From Paenibacillus aceris (GTDB lineage: Bacteria > Bacillota > Bacilli > Paenibacillales > NBRC-103111): a stretch of DNA of 64,000 nt. This document shows, piece after piece, positions 42,195-51,563 of the stretch. The stretch lies in contig NZ_JAGGKV010000001.1 in assembly GCF_017874035.1 (NCBI RefSeq), forward strand, positions 744,001 through 808,000, written 5' to 3'. A program made the position numbers and the translations under genes. The notes under the pieces were generated by a model that was not told the DNA's origin, did not search any database, and worked only from the letters and a program-made list of their open reading frames with translations. Position 1 is the stretch's first letter, and the number at the start of each line of letters is the position of its first letter.

Positions 42195-43616
42195 CTATTC
42201 GACTTTTACTTTATCAAAAACTTCCGATTGCACTTTGTTTGAGGCATCCGTTAAGGTCTTTTTCAGATCTACGTCTTTGGTTGTGAACACTTTTTGGATC
42301 ACATTGGCCATCTCTGTATAATACTTCTGCGCTTCATACTGTGCTTCCGGCTTGCCGTCCCAGAGGCTGAGCAGCTGCGGATCGTATTTGAAGACGTTAT
42401 CATATTTAGCGAGTAAGTCGGTGTACTTTTTGCCAAAGTCAGAGGAATCTTTCCAGTAATTGATCGGCTGTGGAATATAGACACGATTTTTCGTTTTACG
42501 GTCTTCGATCTCTTTTTTCGTGGAGTTCAAGAAATCGTCCGTAAAGTATTCATCCGTAATCCATTTGAAGGCTACAGCCTGTTGGTCTTTGTCGCTCTTC
42601 GGATTGATGACGCGATAATTGCCGCCAAGAACGCCCGTATGCTTGCCGCCTTTGGTCATAGCCGGCATCGGATACACAACCATATCCTCTTTGGAGATAC
42701 CGCCTTCATTGATAGCAGCATCCGCTGCGTTGCCGCTACCGCACATGACCATCGCGCCGCGTCCTTGAGAGAATGCGCTTAATGCATCACCGTAACCGAG
42801 TGCCCAGTTTTGTGGAATCAAGTTCTCATCTTTCAGCTTTTTGTAAAATTCAAGCGCTTTCAAACCCGCGTCGGAATTAAATATGCCAACGACTTTGCCG
42901 CCATCGAGCTTCTGTACATCCCCGCCAGCTGCATAGAGGAAATTCGTCCAGTTCCAGCCCGCTTCAGGACCTTTCCCCATGGGGATAAAACCTGCGATGC
43001 CTTTAGCCGGATCATTGATTTTTCTCGCAGCTGCAAGCAGATCGTCCCATGTCCAGTCCATCGGCGGCAGTTCTACGCCTTTTTCTTTAAACAGCTTCTT
43101 GTTGAGCGTAATGGTCATGACGTATCCGTCAATCGGTACGCCATACGTTTTTCCATTCACAACGAACGGTTTGGAGAGAAGATCATTCATATCTTTCGCA
43201 TGTTCCCAAGCATTCATCGAATCAGTAATGTCCGCTACCCATTTCTTGTCAACAAGCACCTTGCCTTCCGTTGCATACGTCGTATACTCGGTCGGCGCGC
43301 TGTTGGAAGCCATTTTGATGCCGATTTCCAGCGGATTGTACTGCCAATCGTCTTTCTTAAATTCAACGTTCGGGTTTTTCGCTTTAAAACGGGCGATCCG
43401 CTGATCAAGCTGATCGTTCTTTTCTTTTTGGTCCGGCTTGAAGCCTTGGGCGGTAATGGTCACCTTTTTGGCAGCCGGCGTTGTCTGCGCACTGCTTGCA
43501 CCCGTTGCGGCCGGGCTGGCGCTTGGCGCGTTCGTTGTAGCGGATTGTGTACCACATCCTGCCAGAAGGACAGTCAGTGCTATTGCACTGATTGCGGATG
43601 TCTTTTTACCTCTCAT
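42195..43616 (-). CDS. Sugar-binding lipoprotein (second TCS locus)
   Basis: A 473-residue solute-binding protein with signal peptide and lipobox LAGC (Cys21), followed by an Ala/Ser/Thr linker. Features include PMDWTWDDLLAAARKINDP, GYGDALSAFSQGRGAMVMCG and KGGKHTGVLGGNYRVINP. The ATG at 43616 has AAAGGGG upstream. The importer's substrate is unknown. A 22-bp motif shared with the response-regulator promoter lies about 92 nt upstream of the start. Confidence 0.9.
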   Translation of the reverse strand: MRGKKTSAISAIALTVLLAGCGTQSATTNAPSASPAATGASSAQTTPAAKKVTITAQGFKPDQKEKNDQLDQRIARFKAKNPNVEFKKDDWQYNPLEIGIKMASNSAPTEYTTYATEGKVLVDKKWVADITDSMNAWEHAKDMNDLLSKPFVVNGKTYGVPIDGYVMTITLNKKLFKEKGVELPPMDWTWDDLLAAARKINDPAKGIAGFIPMGKGPEAGWNWTNFLYAAGGDVQKLDGGKVVGIFNSDAGLKALEFYKKLKDENLIPQNWALGYGDALSAFSQGRGAMVMCGSGNAADAAINEGGISKEDMVVYPMPAMTKGGKHTGVLGGNYRVINPKSDKDQQAVAFKWITDEYFTDDFLNSTKKEIEDRKTKNRVYIPQPINYWKDSSDFGKKYTDLLAKYDNVFKYDPQLLSLWDGKPEAQYEAQKYYTEMANVIQKVFTTKDVDLKKTLTDASNKVQSEVFDKVKVE

Positions 43617-43707
43617 AGTTGGTTCCCCTTTCAAATCAGGTGATTTTACGTTTGCTGCTACAATTTCGATTATAAGGGGTACTCCTGCGTCCTAGCGATG
43701 TGCCTTG

Positions 43708-43729
43708 TTACGCTAATCATGTCGCATAT
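43708..43729 (+). promoter_or_regulatory. Shared 22-bp motif upstream of the binding-protein gene
   Basis: The + strand reads TTACG, one variable base, TAATC, one variable base, TGTCG, one variable base, ATAT. The same pattern occurs at 45125-45146 in front of the response regulator. The three differing positions are evenly spread. The likely reader is the AraC-type response regulator encoded between them. Confidence 0.6.
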
Positions 43730-45051
43730 TACGGTCCCGTCTGTTTGATCTCCGAAATATTTATCCCGAAATGCTTCTTAAATATTTTGCTAAAATGCTC
43801 CGGCGATTCATACCCGATTTCCTCCGAAATCTCGTATCGGCGTTTGTCGGTCGTGAGGATAAGCTGTTTCCCTTTTTCCATACGCAGCTGGGTCACATAA
43901 TCCCAAATGCCCAAGCCCATCACTCTTTTAAACAAATAACTCAAATAATTCGGGCTCAAATGCACACTATCTGCGATGTCCTGCAGCTTCAGTCCTTTGT
44001 CGCAAAAATGGCCTTCAATATACGTTTTCGTATCAAAAACAATGCGATTATTTGCTTCGTCAACCTGCGTATTCGTTAAATTCTGCGCTATGATCGTCTT
44101 GCCGATGTCCTCGATGTAGAACATATAGTGATCTTTCTGCGTTTCCCCCCAAGTTAAGCTCTCCATCGCTTCTTTATAAATGACAGGCCACTGGGTGATG
44201 CCTTCTCGAATGCGACTGATGCCGATTTGGCATTTGACATTGACGTATTTCTGCAAATTCGCATGTATCATCTGCGCTACCATCAGCATCTGATTAATAC
44301 GGAGCGTGCCTCGCTTCTCTTCCTCGGGAATTTGCATTAACAGAGAAAAGGTTGAATTATGAGTATTAAAAACAAGATGGTTCCACTGGCTCGCAGTTTC
44401 CTCGATAATATTCAAAGCGGCATATTTCAAGAGGCTGCGGTCCTTCATTGTCGTAATTTCCTCATCACGGATACCGCCACGGCCTAAAAATAACTTGATC
44501 ACCAACATGCTGTATTGGGTACCCGACAAACGATTTCCAATCTTCTCCATAATGTCAGGAACTTCAGATTCATGAACGGTACCCGTGACGATCTCGCTCA
44601 AATAATAGTTCAATTCCAGCGAAGTAATTTCCGCCAATGTTCGTTTGCCTTCCCAATTTGAAAAATGCTGCTGCCGTTCCTCTTTTTCCTTGAGCAGCTT
44701 AGCTGTAATGGCTATGAGGTGAGGCGGTGTAATCGGCTTGACCAAATATTCTTTGGCTCCAAAACGGATCGCTTTTTGGGCATATTCAAACTCGCCATGC
44801 GCGGACAAAATAACAATCGGAATCGACGGATCTTCCATAAAGATGTTTTCTATTAATTCAATACCGTTCATCTTTTCCATTTGAATATCGGTAAACACAA
44901 GATCAATTTTCTCCAGATGGATAAAATCCAGCGCTTCGAAACCGTTGTATGCAATAAAAACTTCGCCGATATCCAGCTTGGACTGTTTCAAAATGGTTGC
45001 TACACCTTTGCAAATCATCGGCTCATCATCGACGACTAAAATATTAACCAT
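43729..45051 (-). CDS. AraC-type response regulator of the second two-component system
   Basis: A 440-residue protein with receiver domain VVDDEPM (6-12), phospho-acceptor Asp55 in VFTDIQMEKMNG and Lys in EYLVKPI, a helical linker and an AraC domain (LKLQDIADSVHLSPNYLSYL and YEISEEIGYESPEHFSKIF). The ATG at 45051 has GAGGTGG upstream. It precedes the lipoprotein and permease genes; the kinase is at the other end of the locus. Confidence 0.9.
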   Translation of the reverse strand: MVNILVVDDEPMICKGVATILKQSKLDIGEVFIAYNGFEALDFIHLEKIDLVFTDIQMEKMNGIELIENIFMEDPSIPIVILSAHGEFEYAQKAIRFGAKEYLVKPITPPHLIAITAKLLKEKEERQQHFSNWEGKRTLAEITSLELNYYLSEIVTGTVHESEVPDIMEKIGNRLSGTQYSMLVIKLFLGRGGIRDEEITTMKDRSLLKYAALNIIEETASQWNHLVFNTHNSTFSLLMQIPEEEKRGTLRINQMLMVAQMIHANLQKYVNVKCQIGISRIREGITQWPVIYKEAMESLTWGETQKDHYMFYIEDIGKTIIAQNLTNTQVDEANNRIVFDTKTYIEGHFCDKGLKLQDIADSVHLSPNYLSYLFKRVMGLGIWDYVTQLRMEKGKQLILTTDKRRYEISEEIGYESPEHFSKIFKKHFGINISEIKQTGP

Positions 45052-45124
45052 GGGCCACCTCGGCATTCTTTTCAAGCATCTTCTTCATTTTATTGTACAA
45101 CAGATGGCTTTCCTATGTGTTTTA

Positions 45125-45146
45125 TTACGATAATCGTGTCGGATAT
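45125..45146 (+). promoter_or_regulatory. Shared 22-bp motif upstream of the response-regulator gene
   Basis: Second copy of the motif at 43708-43729 in the same orientation, differing at three single bases. It lies 74 nt upstream of the regulator's start, fitting autoregulation. Confidence 0.6.
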
Positions 45147-45194
45147 ATGGGATTAGACCCGTACGTTTAAGCGCCGCTTGCCCCAAACCCAAAT

Positions 45195-45233
45195 AAAACC
45201 CGCCCCCATCGATTTACGATGAGAACGGGTTTA
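45195..45233 (-). terminator. Terminator after the fucose operon
   Basis: AAACCCG (from 45196) pairs with CGGGTTT (to 45232), with an inner CATCG/CGATG stem. On the minus strand TTTTATTTGG follows. It lies 13 nt after the fucA stop. Confidence 0.8.
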
Positions 45234-45245
45234 GCGCACAGTTCA

Positions 45246-45905
45246 TTATTTCATTTGCTGCAATAAATTGACGCGGTAAGCTTCGCTTTCCAAGCCTTGT
45301 ATTTCCTTGTATTCTTCCTCAGTCAGCCTTCTAGGTGTGCCTACGGATTTGGCGATCAGGTAAATCTTCGCGCTTTCTTCCATCACTTCGGTGCGGTAGT
45401 AGGCTTCGCGCAAGTTTTTGCCGGTGGTGACGAGTCCGTGATTTTTCAGCAAAATCGAGCTGTAGCGATCCGCTTTCTCCGCTACGAGATTAGCAAGCTT
45501 ATCGGTAGTCGGCACGACATACGGTACGAAGGCTACATCGCCGACAAGCGCAGCTTGGTCCGGGAACAGCATCGGCAGCTCATCGTCAACGAGCGTTAAA
45601 GCAATGCAGTAGGCCGGGTGCGTATGCACGATGGCCGTCATGTTCGGGTTCACGCGATAGCAGAACAGATGCATAAGTACTTCAGACGAAGGACGATATG
45701 TTTTATCCAAAATGGTTCCCGAAGGAATATCAACCGGCACCCACTGCTCCGGCTCAATATCCTCTAAAGCAAAACCGCTCGGGGAAAGGTACATCGTATC
45801 CTCAAATCTTGCGCTGATATTGCCGCCTGGACCTACGACGAGGCCTTTGGCTACGCTTTTACGGGCATATTTCGTTAATTCTTCTCTTATATGTTGTTCA
45901 GACAC
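45246..45905 (-). CDS. fucA: L-fuculose-1-phosphate aldolase-type class II aldolase
   Basis: A 219-residue zinc aldolase. Zinc ligands are His94 and His96 (VHTHPAYC) and His156 (KNHGLVT); the catalytic acid is Glu75 in SSEVLMH. It cleaves L-fuculose-1-phosphate (or a close relative) into dihydroxyacetone phosphate and L-lactaldehyde. The GTG at 45905, 8 nt after the kinase stop and behind GAGG, is taken as start; a longer reading to 45974 overlaps the kinase. Last gene of the fuc operon. Confidence 0.9.
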   Translation of the reverse strand: MSEQHIREELTKYARKSVAKGLVVGPGGNISARFEDTMYLSPSGFALEDIEPEQWVPVDIPSGTILDKTYRPSSEVLMHLFCYRVNPNMTAIVHTHPAYCIALTLVDDELPMLFPDQAALVGDVAFVPYVVPTTDKLANLVAEKADRYSSILLKNHGLVTTGKNLREAYYRTEVMEESAKIYLIAKSVGTPRRLTEEEYKEIQGLESEAYRVNLLQQMK

Positions 45906-45913
45906 CGGTGTCC

Positions 45914-47413
45914 TCAGCTCCTTACAGATTTCTTGGCAATCACTTGTAAATAAATTCGGTAAGCCTCCTGCCACCGGGACTCATCCTTGGACTCATAGTG
46001 GTCTGGAGGAAAGGAATCACGAACGGCTTGACGAATTTGATCCAGCGACTGTACCTCGCCATGCGCTTTAACCTGCATCATCATATTGCCGATGGCTGTC
46101 GCTTCGACAGGACCCGCAATGACCGGACGCCCGGTCGCATTCGCGGTGAGCTGGCAAAGCAGCTGGTTTTGAATCCCGCCGCCCACCATATGAATCGTTT
46201 GCAGCCTTTTGCCCAGCAGCTCTTCGATTTCATCCAGTGTTTGCTTGAATTTCATCGCCAAACTGTCCACTACGCAGCGGATGAGCTCCGCTTTTGTTTG
46301 GGGCACGGATTGCCCCGTTTGCACGCAATAGCGACGGATGCGCTCGGGCATATTGCCCGGAGTCAGAAAGGCAGGGTCCTGCGCGTCCACATAGCTTTGC
46401 AGCCCGGGCTCCGCCTTCGCCATCTCCTGCATGTGGGCGAAGCCTAGGGATTCTCCCTCCAGCTCCCATTGTCTTTTGCATTCCTGGAGCAGCCAAAGAC
46501 CCATGATGTTTTTCAGCGTACGAATTTTGTGCTCAGCTCCACCTTCATTCGTAAACCCATAGCGAAGACTTTCTTCGGTCAAAATCGGTTGATCGATTTC
46601 AACACCCATCAGCGACCAAGTACCGCAAGAAATGAATGCATAATCCTTCTCTAGCGAAGGAATAGAAACAACCGCAGAAGCCGTGTCATGGGAAGCTGTC
46701 GCCACGACGGACATACCGCCGATTTGAAGCTCCTCTGCGATTTCTTTGCGCAGATTGCCTTCGATCGTTCCAGGCATCACAATATCTGTGAACAGTGCGG
46801 CCGGGATACCGAGCTTGTGCAGCAAGCCCCTATCCCAGTCCCTTACTGCCGAATCGAGCAGCCCAGTTGTGCTGGCGATCGTGTATTCCGTAGAGCGGAT
46901 GCCGGATAAATAGAAACGGAATAAATCCGGCATCAGCAGTAGACGAACATCCTCAGGCAGTGATAATCCTTGCTCATTTTTTTCGGCATAAAGCTGAAAA
47001 ATCGTATTAAAAGATAAGGGCTGAATACCTGACCTGCTGTATAGATCTTGTTGAGTTGTATGCTGCAGCATAGCATCCATGGCCTGTGCATTGCGAGCTT
47101 CCCTGTAATGATAAGGATTAGCAAGCAGTTTTCCCTTGCCGTCCACGAAGCCGTAATCCACACCCCACGTATCTACGGCAATTGAGGCCGGACTGCCGGT
47201 TGAGTGCTGCTTAAAAGCATGAATTCCTTTTTTCAGCTCATGAAAAAGCCTTAGAAAGTCCCAATATAGTCTACCGCTTAGTTCAACAGGCTCATTGGCA
47301 AAACGATGAATTTCTTCAATAGAAAGCTTTGAGCCATTCCATCGCCCCAGCATCGTTCTACCGCTGCTAGCCCCGAAATCGACGGCCAACATATTCAAAG
47401 AGTTCGTGCTCAC
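45914..47413 (-). CDS. FGGY-family L-fuculokinase/rhamnulokinase (RhaB-like)
   Basis: A 499-residue sugar kinase starting MSTNSLNMLAVDFGASSGRT, with the ATP-binding DFGASSGR at 12-19, DTWGVDYGFVD and GTWSLMGVE. The wording is closest to RhaB, which in several bacteria with fucI/fucA genes serves as the fuculose kinase. The operon (fucU, fucI) points to L-fuculose, but rhamnulose is possible. The GTG at 47413 follows GAGGTG; the longer reading to 47464 would run back into fucI. Confidence 0.88.
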   Translation of the reverse strand: MSTNSLNMLAVDFGASSGRTMLGRWNGSKLSIEEIHRFANEPVELSGRLYWDFLRLFHELKKGIHAFKQHSTGSPASIAVDTWGVDYGFVDGKGKLLANPYHYREARNAQAMDAMLQHTTQQDLYSRSGIQPLSFNTIFQLYAEKNEQGLSLPEDVRLLLMPDLFRFYLSGIRSTEYTIASTTGLLDSAVRDWDRGLLHKLGIPAALFTDIVMPGTIEGNLRKEIAEELQIGGMSVVATASHDTASAVVSIPSLEKDYAFISCGTWSLMGVEIDQPILTEESLRYGFTNEGGAEHKIRTLKNIMGLWLLQECKRQWELEGESLGFAHMQEMAKAEPGLQSYVDAQDPAFLTPGNMPERIRRYCVQTGQSVPQTKAELIRCVVDSLAMKFKQTLDEIEELLGKRLQTIHMVGGGIQNQLLCQLTANATGRPVIAGPVEATAIGNMMMQVKAHGEVQSLDQIRQAVRDSFPPDHYESKDESRWQEAYRIYLQVIAKKSVRS

Positions 47414-47433
47414 AGGCGCCACCTCAATTCCTG

Positions 47434-49224
47434 TTACTTGTATAAAGGACCGAAGGAGCTGCAAGCTCTGAAATCCGCGCCCTCAGGATCGGACGTTCCG
47501 AAATTGCTCCAGACACGCGGTCTGAAAATGTGCTCTTTTGCCACGTTATGCATGGAAACCGGAATTCTTAGGATCGCAGCCAATGTGATCAAATCTGCTC
47601 CGATATGACCGTAGCTGATCGAGCCGTGGTTCGAACCCCAGTTATCCATAACAGAATACACATCCGTAAATGACCCTTCACCTGTCAAAATAGGAGCAAA
47701 CCAAGTTGTCGGCCATGTTGAATCCGTGCGATCATCTAAAGTCTTATGAACATCCTCAGGCAGATCCACCGAGTAGCCTTCCGCCAATTGCAGCACAGGT
47801 CCTAAGCCCTTCACAAGGTTAATCCGCGACATCGTTACTGGCATACCGCCTCTGGTCAAGAAGTCTGACGAGTATCCGCCCCCGCGGAAATATTCGACGG
47901 AAGCCGGGCGCCAAGATGTCGCTTTCAGACATTTGCTCACTTCTTCATCGGTGATTTCCCAATAAGGCTTCATAACAGGCTGACCGTCACGCGACTGCTC
48001 ACCCGTACCGTCGAGTGCTGCCGGACCTGAGTTGATTAAGTGAAGAATACCGTCTTTCGCTGCACCGCTTAATGTGTGCCCCGTTACCCGTTTAACGGCA
48101 TCAGGACTCCAATATGTTCTTACATCTGCAAAAATTTGTGCCGTGTTCGTCAACAGGTTACCGAAAAGCATCGCAACCCCATTGAGGCTGTCGTTTTCAG
48201 TAGCAACCAAATAAGGCGCACGCTTGCCGTTCCAATCAAAGGATGTATTCAAGATAGCTTCCATGAAGTCGCCGTTCGGGAAGTGATCCGTCCAGTGGCG
48301 CTGCCCTTGGAAACCGGAAAGGATTGCGTTGTGACCAAGCGCTTCTTCTCCAAACTCAAGATCGGCCAGACGCGGATTCCCCACCATCAAATCCCTGACA
48401 ATCAAGGACATTTTCACCACAATCTCCCAATCTCGATCTTTTCTTTCGCGTGTTGTTTGGATCTCGGGTGGATTTTTGTCCGGCCCTTCGGCACAGTTCT
48501 CTTTCACCCAGTTCAGCGCCAATTGGTACTCTTCCGGATCGAAAATTTCCTCGTCAATGCGGCGAACCAGCTCAGACATGTCTACATATTCGTTGCGCAT
48601 GCCCAGGTAGTTCTGGAACAGCTCCTCGTTCACAATCGAACCTGCAATTCCCATGGAAACCGAGCCAATCGCCAAATACGATTTGCCTTTCATATAAGCG
48701 GCAGCAAGACCTGCCTTAGAGAAACGGATCAACTTCTCCTGAACATCTTGCGGAATATCCGTTGTACCGGCATCCTGCACATCCTTGCCGTAAATGCCGA
48801 ATGCAGGAATTCCTTTTTGCGCATGACCGGACAATACCGCTGCCAAATAAACCGCACCAGGACGCTCCGTCCCGTTAAAGCCCCAAATCGCCTTCGGTGT
48901 AGACGGATCCATATCCATCGTTTCTGTTCCGTAACACCAACAAGGAGTAACAGTGATGGATACGCCGACACCGGATTTAGAGAATTTGTTTGCTGCCGCC
49001 GCCGCTTCAGCCACGCCTCCGATACATGTGTCCGCAATGACACACTCAACAGGCTCGCCATTTGGGTATTTCAATGTTTCGCTCAATAGTGCGGCAACGG
49101 CTTTCGCCATGTTCATCGTTTGCTCTTCTAGTGATTCACGAACCCCTTTTCTTCTGCCGTCAATCGTTGGTCTGATCCCGATCTTAGGAAATTCTTGGTT
49201 CCATCTGTATGTACTGTTTGCCAT
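47434..49224 (-). CDS. fucI: L-fucose isomerase
   Basis: A 596-residue enzyme with FucI marks: [27 protein letters not shown] at the start, [35 protein letters not shown] and the metal-site region [15 protein letters not shown]. It converts L-fucose to L-fuculose using a metal ion; the same enzyme often accepts D-arabinose. The length fits the 590-residue E. coli enzyme. GAGGAGG precedes the ATG. Confidence 0.96.
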   Translation of the reverse strand: MANSTYRWNQEFPKIGIRPTIDGRRKGVRESLEEQTMNMAKAVAALLSETLKYPNGEPVECVIADTCIGGVAEAAAAANKFSKSGVGVSITVTPCWCYGTETMDMDPSTPKAIWGFNGTERPGAVYLAAVLSGHAQKGIPAFGIYGKDVQDAGTTDIPQDVQEKLIRFSKAGLAAAYMKGKSYLAIGSVSMGIAGSIVNEELFQNYLGMRNEYVDMSELVRRIDEEIFDPEEYQLALNWVKENCAEGPDKNPPEIQTTRERKDRDWEIVVKMSLIVRDLMVGNPRLADLEFGEEALGHNAILSGFQGQRHWTDHFPNGDFMEAILNTSFDWNGKRAPYLVATENDSLNGVAMLFGNLLTNTAQIFADVRTYWSPDAVKRVTGHTLSGAAKDGILHLINSGPAALDGTGEQSRDGQPVMKPYWEITDEEVSKCLKATSWRPASVEYFRGGGYSSDFLTRGGMPVTMSRINLVKGLGPVLQLAEGYSVDLPEDVHKTLDDRTDSTWPTTWFAPILTGEGSFTDVYSVMDNWGSNHGSISYGHIGADLITLAAILRIPVSMHNVAKEHIFRPRVWSNFGTSDPEGADFRACSSFGPLYK

Positions 49225-49288
49225 TTGTCTGTTCCTCCTCAGGTTTTGGTTACTGCAATTTATGCTGTCATTCTTCGACTTATTTAGA

Positions 49289-49300
49289 GTTATCGATAAT
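49289..49300. promoter_or_regulatory. LacI-type operator between fucU and fucI
   Basis: GTTATCGATAAT, nearly the palindrome found at 49758-49769, with the central CG typical for LacI-family sites. It lies 65 nt upstream of fucI, right after fucU. Confidence 0.6.
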
Positions 49301-49305
49301 TCAAA

Positions 49306-49731
49306 TCACGAGCTAATGACCCCTTTTTTCAAAATCACATTGGCGTAGAGAGCCTTTTCGCTCGTTGCCACAATGGCATAAGCTTTCTTTGCTCTTTCAT
49401 AAAAAGCAAAGCGTTCCACATACTCAATCTCCGGTTTCGTATGCTTCAGTATGATAGATTCATACGTGTCCCAGATTGGTGTTTCCACCTTATCGCCCGG
49501 GACCACGGCCATTAAAGCTACCGGTTGTTCACTGTAAGTATCCAATGGGAACAACGATAAAACCGCTTCCAATAATTCCGGTACGCCATGGCCATCACAT
49601 CGAAGCAGACGATTCGTATGACTTGCTGCCGGAAAATTTCCGTCCGCCAAAACAATCTCATCGCCATGCCCCATCTCCATCAGCACCTTCAAAAGCTCCG
49701 GCGACAAGATGGAAGGTATTCCTTTTAGCAT
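49306..49731 (-). CDS. fucU: L-fucose mutarotase (RbsD/FucU family)
   Basis: A 141-residue protein beginning MLKGIPSILSPELLKVLMEMG, with the conserved catalytic His22 in MGHGDEIVLADGNFPA and DTYESIILKH later. It interconverts the alpha and beta anomers of fucose ahead of the isomerase. GGAGGAGG precedes the ATG at 49731. First gene of the fuc operon, flanked by two copies of the operator. Confidence 0.95.
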   Translation of the reverse strand: MLKGIPSILSPELLKVLMEMGHGDEIVLADGNFPAASHTNRLLRCDGHGVPELLEAVLSLFPLDTYSEQPVALMAVVPGDKVETPIWDTYESIILKHTKPEIEYVERFAFYERAKKAYAIVATSEKALYANVILKKGVISS

Positions 49732-49757
49732 ATTCAAGTCCTCCTCCAAAAATGTGT

Positions 49758-49769
49758 GTTATCGATAAC
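49758..49769. promoter_or_regulatory. LacI-type operator upstream of fucU
   Basis: The perfect 12-bp palindrome GTTATCGATAAC lies just downstream of the predicted fucU -10 box and 27 nt before the fucU start, well placed for repression by the divergently encoded LacI-family protein. Confidence 0.68.
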
Positions 49770-49774
49770 TCAAA

Positions 49775-49801
49775 ATTATCAACTTTAAGCCTTGCTGTCA
49801 A
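49775..49801 (-). promoter_or_regulatory. Candidate SigA promoter of the fuc operon
   Basis: On the minus strand a perfect -35 TTGACA (49801-49796) and GATAAT (49780-49775) stand 15 bp apart, short but usable; the operator lies just downstream. Confidence 0.45.
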
Positions 49802-49820
49802 TCTTTAATTTCTATACAAT
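49792..49820 (+). promoter_or_regulatory. Candidate promoter of the LacI-type regulator gene
   Basis: TTGCTG (49792-49797) and TACAAT (49815-49820) are 17 bp apart on the + strand. It overlaps the fuc promoter, so regulator and operon are under divergent, overlapping control. Confidence 0.4.
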
Positions 49821-49970
49821 AGACAAATAGCATCAGCAAAAAGACAAATAAGCAGGAGACCAGGACAAATCCCCCTGTCGCCCTAACCGGGCGTGCATGT
49901 TTATCTTTGCAGATGCCAAGCAAAAGTATATGACTTATACGTTTTGATCAATTGAAAAAGGTGACGCTGC

Positions 49971-50978
49971 TTGATTACAATTTATGATATCGCTGAAAAA
50001 TCCGGTGTTTCGGCCATGACCGTTTCCCGGGTTATCAATAACACAGGCCGAATCAGCGAGGCCACGCGCAAGCGTGTAAAAAAAGTCATGGAAGAGCTCC
50101 ACTATATTCCAAACTCTATGGCTCGCAGTCTCGTTTTACAAAAAACGAAAATACTTTCACTGCTCATTACGGATATTACGAATCCGTTCTATACAACGAT
50201 TGCGCGAGGTGCTGAAGACGCCGCATTACGGGCCGGCTACCGGTTGCTGTTCGCCAATAGCGACGAGGATTATGCGAAGGAGAAAGACTATGTCGATATG
50301 ATGTTGTCGACTCGTGTGGATGGCGTCCTGTTCGCGCCTACTGGGGATCGTTCGTTCGAGAACCTGCAGCAGCTTCAAAAGCACAACATTCCATTCGTTG
50401 TGCTTGATCGCGAAATTCCCGGCATCGAAGCCGATGTTGTGCTTGGAGATAGCAAGGAGGGCGCAAGAAAGCTTGTGGAGCACTTAATAGCGCTTGGGCA
50501 CCGCCGGATTGCCATGATTAACGGTTCACCTGACGTCTCTACGGCCCGTTTACGGTATACAGGTTATCGCGAAGCGCATCTGTTGAACGGTCTGACTGTA
50601 GAGGATTCGCTAGTGGCCCATTTCAACTATCGGGATTTTCATGATGAATCGGCATTAGATGAGCTCATCCATCATGAGGATCCGCCTACGGCCATTTTTG
50701 CCGCCAACAACATGCTCGCTGTCGGCGTGATTCAAGCCTTGAGAAAGCGCGGCTTGCAGGTTCCCGGCGATTTGTCGGTCGTCTGCTTCGACGATTTTGG
50801 CCACGCTGACTCGATAAATCCTTTTTTAACCGTGGCCTCGCAGCCCGCCTACCAGTTCGGCGCGCTGGGCATGCAGCTGCTGATCGAGCGTATTGAAGGA
50901 GATTTGACGCAAGAGAATCGGAAGATGATTTTGCCATCGGAGCTGCTCATTCGCTCGTCTACGCAAGCTTTGGCTTGA
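49971..50978 (+). CDS. LacI-family transcription regulator of the fuc operon
   Basis: A 335-residue repressor. The N-terminal helix-turn-helix and hinge read ITIYDIAEKSGVSAMTVSRV and YIPNSMARSLV; the rest is a sugar-binding periplasmic-protein-like domain (LITDITNPFYTTIARGAEDA, AIFAANNMLAVGVI). The start is a TTG at 49971 behind AAAGGTGA. It is divergent from fucU and probably binds the GTTATCGATAAC sites at 49758 and 49289. Its stop is followed within 6 nt by the 113-bp repeat array. Confidence 0.93.
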   Translation: MITIYDIAEKSGVSAMTVSRVINNTGRISEATRKRVKKVMEELHYIPNSMARSLVLQKTKILSLLITDITNPFYTTIARGAEDAALRAGYRLLFANSDEDYAKEKDYVDMMLSTRVDGVLFAPTGDRSFENLQQLQKHNIPFVVLDREIPGIEADVVLGDSKEGARKLVEHLIALGHRRIAMINGSPDVSTARLRYTGYREAHLLNGLTVEDSLVAHFNYRDFHDESALDELIHHEDPPTAIFAANNMLAVGVIQALRKRGLQVPGDLSVVCFDDFGHADSINPFLTVASQPAYQFGALGMQLLIERIEGDLTQENRKMILPSELLIRSSTQALA

Positions 50979-50983
50979 GACAT

Positions 50984-51530
50984 CTGTAACGATGAGAAAC
51001 ATCGTTTCCTGCGCGCACGATCCGCTGCCGCACTCTGCAACGATGTAAAATATCGCTGCATGCCTTGCGCCGCACGCGGAACCGCCTGTTTCTCCTCTGT
51101 AACGATGAGAAACATCGTTTCCTGCGCGCACGATCCGCTGCCGCACTCCGCAACGATGTAAAATATCGTTGCATGCCTTGCGCCGCACGCGGAACCGCCT
51201 GTTTCTCCTCTGTAACGATGAGAAACATCGTTTCCTGCGCGCACGATTCGCTGCCGCACTCCGCAACGATGTAAAATATCGCTGCATGCCTTGCGCCGCT
51301 CGCGGAACCGCCTGTTTCTCCTCTGTAATGATGAGAAACATCGTTTCCTGCGCGCACGATCCGCTGCCGCACTCCGCAACGATGTAAAATATCGCTGCAT
51401 GCCTTGCGCCGCACGCGGAATAGCCTGTTTCTCATCTGTAACGATGAGAAACATCGTTTCCTGCGCGCACGATCCGCTGCCGCACTCCGCAACGATGTAA
51501 AATATCGTTGCATGCCTTGCGCCGCACGCG
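50984..51530 (+). repeat. 113-bp tandem repeat array, about 4.8 copies
   Basis: Units start at 50984, 51097, 51210, 51323 and 51436, each exactly 113 bp, the last cut at 51530. Each holds two hairpins: AACGATG-AGAAA-CATCGTT near the start and CAACGAT-GTAAAAT-ATCGTTG in the second half (the latter perfect only in copies 2 and 5). The two halves look like an older duplication. Copies differ at only a few positions, so the expansion is recent or kept uniform. Because 113 is not a multiple of three and the unit has no stops in several frames, long spurious ORFs run through it. Confidence 0.95.
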
Positions 51531-51563
51531 CAGCAAAATTAACGTGTTATCAAAGGAGATCAC

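Noticed and set aside
42810..43643. 277-residue ORF on the + strand opposite the binding-protein gene
   Set aside because: Shadow of a solid lipoprotein gene; the Phe/Arg/Cys-rich sequence is not protein-like.
45906..45974. Longer N-terminus for fucA
   Set aside because: It overlaps the kinase gene, while the GTG at 45905 has a ribosome site and gives the usual length.
48076..49089. 337-residue ORF on the + strand opposite fucI
   Set aside because: Antisense shadow of a clear L-fucose isomerase; Cys/His/Arg-rich and without a ribosome site.
50826..51513. Three long minus-strand ORFs (171-201 residues) and several plus-strand ORFs through the repeat array
   Set aside because: They are the same repeat read in different frames, since 113 is not a multiple of three and the unit lacks stops. 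None has a ribosome site tied to a start, and some run antisense into lacI.
50984..51530. CRISPR array
   Set aside because: Repeats are directly adjacent with no unique spacers, and no cas gene is in the window.
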